Shown here one piece after another: positions 60,901 to 64,000 of a stretch of DNA of 64,000 nucleotides. The DNA is from Klebsormidium nitens (lineage: Eukaryota; Streptophyta; Klebsormidiophyceae; Klebsormidiales; Klebsormidiaceae), in assembly GCA_000708835.1 (NCBI GenBank), contig DF237390.1, positions 1-64,000 of the forward strand, in the 5' to 3' direction. The number at the start of each line of letters is the position of its first letter. Within the stretch, counting starts at the first letter, position 1. Under the pieces are notes generated by a model that saw only the letters and a list, made by a program, of their open reading frames with translations, searched no databases and had not been told where the DNA came from. A program made the position numbers and the translations under genes.

Positions 60901-62445
60901 GGGAGGTGATTGTTTCGGGGCGGAGGCCACAGGCTTTGAGCGTTTCGGGGATCGCTTCTGGCGTGTTGAGACTTTAGTTTGCTCAGGAAGCTCAGGCTTT
61001 GTCGAAGGCTCGTCATGATTGGGTGTACTTGTTGACGGTGGCTCCCATTCGATTTCGACAACGTGAGAGTCTGTAAGATGAGAGAAGTGGAAACATTATT
61101 AGTAGTTTGACCATTGCCGAATCCTTCCCAGCAGAATACAATGTGCAAGGGTTACTAAGACCTCCCCGCTTCTAGATGTATGTGTACAGGACTGCTAGAA
61201 GGCTCCATTGGCCCCAGGTCGCGGATGGCGTTTGACGAAGGAGGCTGCCTGTGCTTGAAAGTTAGGGTCTGCTTCGGCAAAGCACATGGCAGATGCAGTG
61301 TAAGTGCGAGACCTTGGCGCACCTTGGCTGCTGGGAACATGGAGCATCTGGTTGCTTCCTTCTTGCCAAATGACGCTGTCGCCAGTGCGCTTGCGTGCGT
61401 GGTCCAACAGAATGACCTTGTATTCCACAACCTGATCTGCAAACAAGCACAGACTTTCATAACCACTTCATTGAGTTAGCTCCACTGGATCCTCTATGCG
61501 ACGGTTTTGCACGGGACTGCAGATACTGAAAAGGCATTCAAACGTTCTGCAGTCTCGGCGCAGGTTTCAGATAGATTGAAAGATAATCGTGAAAATAGTT
61601 GGGGTACAACAGATAGTGCGCGTACCTGTTGGCAAGTTCAGTTCCGCTCGCCACCAGTGATCTTCGGTCCATTTCAGCATGGGAGCCCGGTTGATGTCCC
61701 AATTTCCCAGCTGTTCTGCGGAACCAACAACTTTCACCTCCTGCAGTCAGCAAGTGAGTTGCTCAAAGCAAGCAAGGCTGGTGAATGCGACGAAACAAGA
61801 ATAGGTGTTTTTCAAGCTCTTCGTAGCACCAACATCAACAAGCAATGCAACATCTTTTTGGTGCTGAAATGCATATTGAAGCCTAACATGCTGATGGATA
61901 ACCCACACGCTAGCATATAAGCTGCAACGCCTGACGAAAAGCCAAGTGATGGCAGGACACAGACTGGACCAAGACTCGGTCTGGAAGCTGACAACGATGA
62001 GACAATTGACACTTGCCTCGCCAAAATTTGTTGGTGTCCGCACATTGAAGCGAACGGCTGCCGCTCTACAACCTGGTTGATGGAGTGGCGGCACCGTGAC
62101 ACCTTCGTAATACTTTGTGTACAGTGGTGTACCCATCATCTGTCGGTTGAAGCAGTTTTTGGCAGACTCCGTCACGCCGTATTTCCACCGTGCTCCTGAT
62201 GGCAGTAGAGGCAAGCGATGGCTGCAGGTTTGCCAGACACAGTCTATTGGCGTGCAAACATGCAGAGATCTTGCAGATTGTCTACTATGAACTGTTGCCA
62301 AACTCTGTGCACGTTCTCTTAGAACAGCGTTTCTGCAGCAGGTCGAGAAAGAATCGGCGCTGCTTGGAGAAGGACTGTTGACAGCTACCCCAGCATGTTT
62401 TAGCGGCATCGTCTGCAGAGATGGCCAGACACCAGTGGCCTGCAT
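51905..62445 (-). CDS. CBM20-GH13 alpha-amylase-family enzyme (neopullulanase/maltodextrinase-like)
   Basis: Twenty exons on the minus strand: 62017-62445, 61626-61740, 61323-61436, 60780-61070, 60409-60475, 60142-60185, 59610-59683, 58924-59069, 58134-58236, 57599-57724, 56985-57027, 56423-56487, 55955-56014, 55399-55476, 54878-54953, 54199-54320, 53525-53601, 52808-52894, 52289-52360, 51905-51965 (2,250 nt, 749 aa, all phases closed). Residues 1 to about 125 look like a plastid transit peptide. CBM20, a starch-binding domain, spans about 130-235 (VVGSAEQLGNWDINRAP, VIWQEGSNQMLHVP). After a Pro/Lys linker the GH13 barrel runs from about 303 to 655: DGVFNH (Asp399), GWRLDVAH with nucleophile Asp485, acid/base Glu514 in LGEIIHGDY, and transition-state Asp578 in VGNHDVPRL. 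All catalytic residues are present. The segment order resembles bacterial maltodextrin-degrading enzymes. Likely role: hydrolysis of starch or maltodextrin in plastids. Confidence 0.93.
54342..54467. repeat. Two-copy tandem repeat (about 69 bp) in an amylase-gene intron
   Basis: A segment starting GTCAAGGGGCCTTCTGTGAT at 54342 recurs, diverged, at 54411 as GTCAAGAGGCGTTTTGAGAT, each followed by a C/T-rich run and TTTGCT. It lies in the intron just upstream (gene orientation) of exon 16. It does not include exon sequence. Confidence 0.75.
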
Positions 62446-63112
62446 CCTGCTGCCCTCTTAAAATTGCATCCGGTCAGTGGAAGCACTCGGTTCTTTTTCG
62501 TGAGTTTCGCTGTTCTGCAAACTTTCGAACCAAGGCACAAGCCAAGCGAGGTTTCTCCCCCTTCCAAATGTACTAACTAGATTTGATCAGGTTTTCTTGC
62601 TGCCAGTGCAGTAGGCAACGAGCTTCTCTACGACTCCGAGTTTTTTTGGAAGAAAATAAGCTCTCCTGCCACCATGCTGCCATTGCAATCCCACCTGTGC
62701 ATGCAGAGCATTGCGAAGGAAGCCATGGCCGGAATCTTTGAGAATCTGCCCAGCCAATAAGAAGGATAGAACTTGACACGTGGTTGCCCCCATCCTTCAT
62801 ACCGACGTCACGACGTGACTTTGCTGACGTAAGGGTTCACAACGCGCCTGTTCCCACCTTGCAAGGGCAGGCTGTGGAGAGGCAGCCTCCAGCCTGTGCC
62901 ATCATCCCGGTGTGTCCATCGTCGCATGTCACTCTTCTTTCCAACTTGAAGTTGAAGTTGAAGGCTGAAGCGCAGGATTTGTGCCACTGCAGAAGTCTGC
63001 AGGTGTGACTCTGCTCTGGACGCCATTGGCATTGGCATTGGCAGGAGGAGGCGAATTTGACTGGATCTGCTAAACCTGACATCCGGATCAGCTCCGTGGC
63101 GCAGCTTCGTGC
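62446..63112. promoter_or_regulatory. Divergent upstream region, amylase / CHI-fold gene
   Basis: The interval of 667 bp lies between two start codons on opposite strands. It contains closely spaced bZIP-like cores near 62,800-62,830 (CGACGTCA, GACGTGAC, TGACGTAA). These are ACGT-core sequences typical of bZIP transcription factor sites in plants. Both 5' UTRs lie here. Confidence 0.5.
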
Positions 63113-63485
63113 ATGATGGCGCAAGCAACATGTGCCTTCACGCAAAATGCAGTTGCAACGACGGCCCATGTTGCTCATGCTCAATGCAGACAGCACGTTG
63201 GACCTCAGAGATGTCTCCCTCTCTTCGTGCATTGCATTGGCTGCCAACACCACAATTCGGTCACGAAATCGTCCAATAGCTCAGCAATGTGGGGTGGAAA
63301 TGTGCACAAAGAAGAAGCGGGTCAGTCTAGAAGGCTGCATTGGCGGCAGGGCACTTCCAAACCTGGTGCAATTGTAGCGACTGCGGAAGCGGCTGTAGAG
63401 ACCAAGATGGAACCAGCAACTGGGGTCAAATTTGCAAAGCAGAGTGTGACTCCGGGAAGCGACGAGCTTGAGCTGCTCGGAGCAG
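63113..63485 (+). CDS. First exon of a chalcone-isomerase-fold protein (FAP/CHI-like), partial
   Basis: The exon encodes 124 residues from the ATG at 63113 (the next ATG follows directly) to a GTGAGG donor at 63485, phase 1. Residues 1 to about 90 are Ala/Ser/Gln-rich with few acids and look like a plastid transit peptide. The end reads METKMEPATGVKFAKQ-type sequence, EPATGVKFAKQSVTPGSDEL then LELLGAG. This matches the start of the chalcone-isomerase fold in plant fatty-acid-binding FAP and CHI-like proteins. Plant FAPs bind fatty acids in the plastid stroma. The expected continuation (GVR...) was not found before 64000, so the rest lies outside the window. Assignment to FAP rather than CHI is tentative. 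Confidence 0.6.
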
Positions 63486-64000
63486 GTGAGGCTGTGAGGG
63501 ATTTTATCCCAATTTTATGCCTTGCAGCATTGTAGATCCTGGAGTAGGAGGAGCTTGCTGAAATGCCTCTTCCAACTCTGGCTGGTTTGCTCCTGTTCCT
63601 GTCTTTTCAAAAATCACCATAACCTGCTCTGGTATACATATTATCTTGCAAATGTATTTCATGTTGGTGTGCCATCAACGGGGGCACTTCATGTACTCCT
63701 CAAGAAAGTTTCCTTCATCTTCTGGTTTGGAAGCACCTGTCACAGCGTCACATTGCAAAGTAATAACTCCGTGGGTCTTGTGCCATACGTGTAATGCCAG
63801 CATACTTCCTTCGCTCATGGAACCTAACTTCAATGTTGGTCGATCAAGATAGCTGAGTCAATTTTGAAGCAAAGCAGCAGGTGGGATCACTGCCACCAGT
63901 TATTCAGCCTTGGCAAAACCACTTCGGGAGTACCTAGGCCGGATTGCAGAGGTCAAGTTGCTCATGATGCAACAGGGTTGGCTTGGCAGTCAAATTGGTG
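63486..64000 (+). other. Probable intron of the CHI-fold gene
   Basis: After the donor at 63485 no segment continues the CHI-fold reading frame with a suitable acceptor. The sequence is AT-richer than the exon. It is most simply the first intron, running past the end of the window. Confidence 0.5.

Noticed and set aside
51905-62445. Bacterial contamination as the source of the GH13 gene
   Set aside because: Twenty short exons with consistent phases, and flanking plant genes, rule out a bacterial contig.
1-64000. Search for retrotransposons, DNA transposons, tRNA and rRNA genes
   Set aside because: No reverse transcriptase, integrase or transposase segments, long terminal repeats, or tRNA/rRNA sequence were recognised by eye. 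A computational scan could still find degraded elements.

Overview
The window looks like nuclear DNA of a green plant, most likely a streptophyte alga of the Klebsormidium type or an early land plant. The evidence is spliceosomal GT-AG introns with phases that close exactly, GC-rich exons in an AT-richer background, and green-lineage families: a plastid YacP/NYN protein, a leucine-rich-repeat receptor-like protein and a chalcone-isomerase-fold protein. Species assignment is inference. I see no rRNA, tRNA, CRISPR array or intact mobile element.

Layout. 1.1-5.8 kb (-): FCP1-like phosphatase, 5 exons. 6.4-8.5 kb (+): Pcc1/LAGE3 KEOPS subunit, 4 exons. 9.5-17.3 kb (-): YacP-type NYN nuclease with a long disordered tail, 9 exons. 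18.6-27.2 kb (-): secreted PPC-LRR-transmembrane receptor-like protein, 10 exons. 28.4-32.0 kb (-): enoyl-CoA hydratase, 4 exons. 32.4-36.0 kb (+): MAPEG/MGST3-like protein, 7 exons. 38.9-46.4 kb (+): CMGC-type protein kinase with a 700-residue tail, 6 exons. 47.4-49.3 kb (-): DUF676 serine esterase, 2 exons. 49.6-51.0 kb (+): single-exon F-box protein. 51.9-62.4 kb (-): CBM20-GH13 amylase-type enzyme, 20 exons. 63.1 kb (+): first exon of a CHI-fold protein that leaves the window. In every multi-exon model the summed exon length is a multiple of three and every junction is in phase, which is the main support for the models. Four neighbouring pairs are head-to-head across 300-670 bp.

The genes do not form one pathway. 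They are ordinary single genes for tRNA modification, RNA metabolism, cell-surface recognition, fatty acid or amino acid breakdown, glutathione chemistry, signalling, lipid hydrolysis, protein turnover and starch metabolism.

The most unusual feature is shared by at least five of these genes. Their introns hold tandem, decayed copies of the start of the next exon, usually with the end of the intron before it. The protein kinase shows this at three successive exons, with six, three and two copies. The NYN, LRR, hydratase and phosphatase genes show it at one or two exons each. Many copies keep the AG acceptor and lack a donor. This suggests introns here grow by repeated short duplications across 3' splice sites, creating decoy acceptors and candidate new exons. 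A second genome-scale signal is the excess of the palindrome TGACGTCA (11 sites found by eye).
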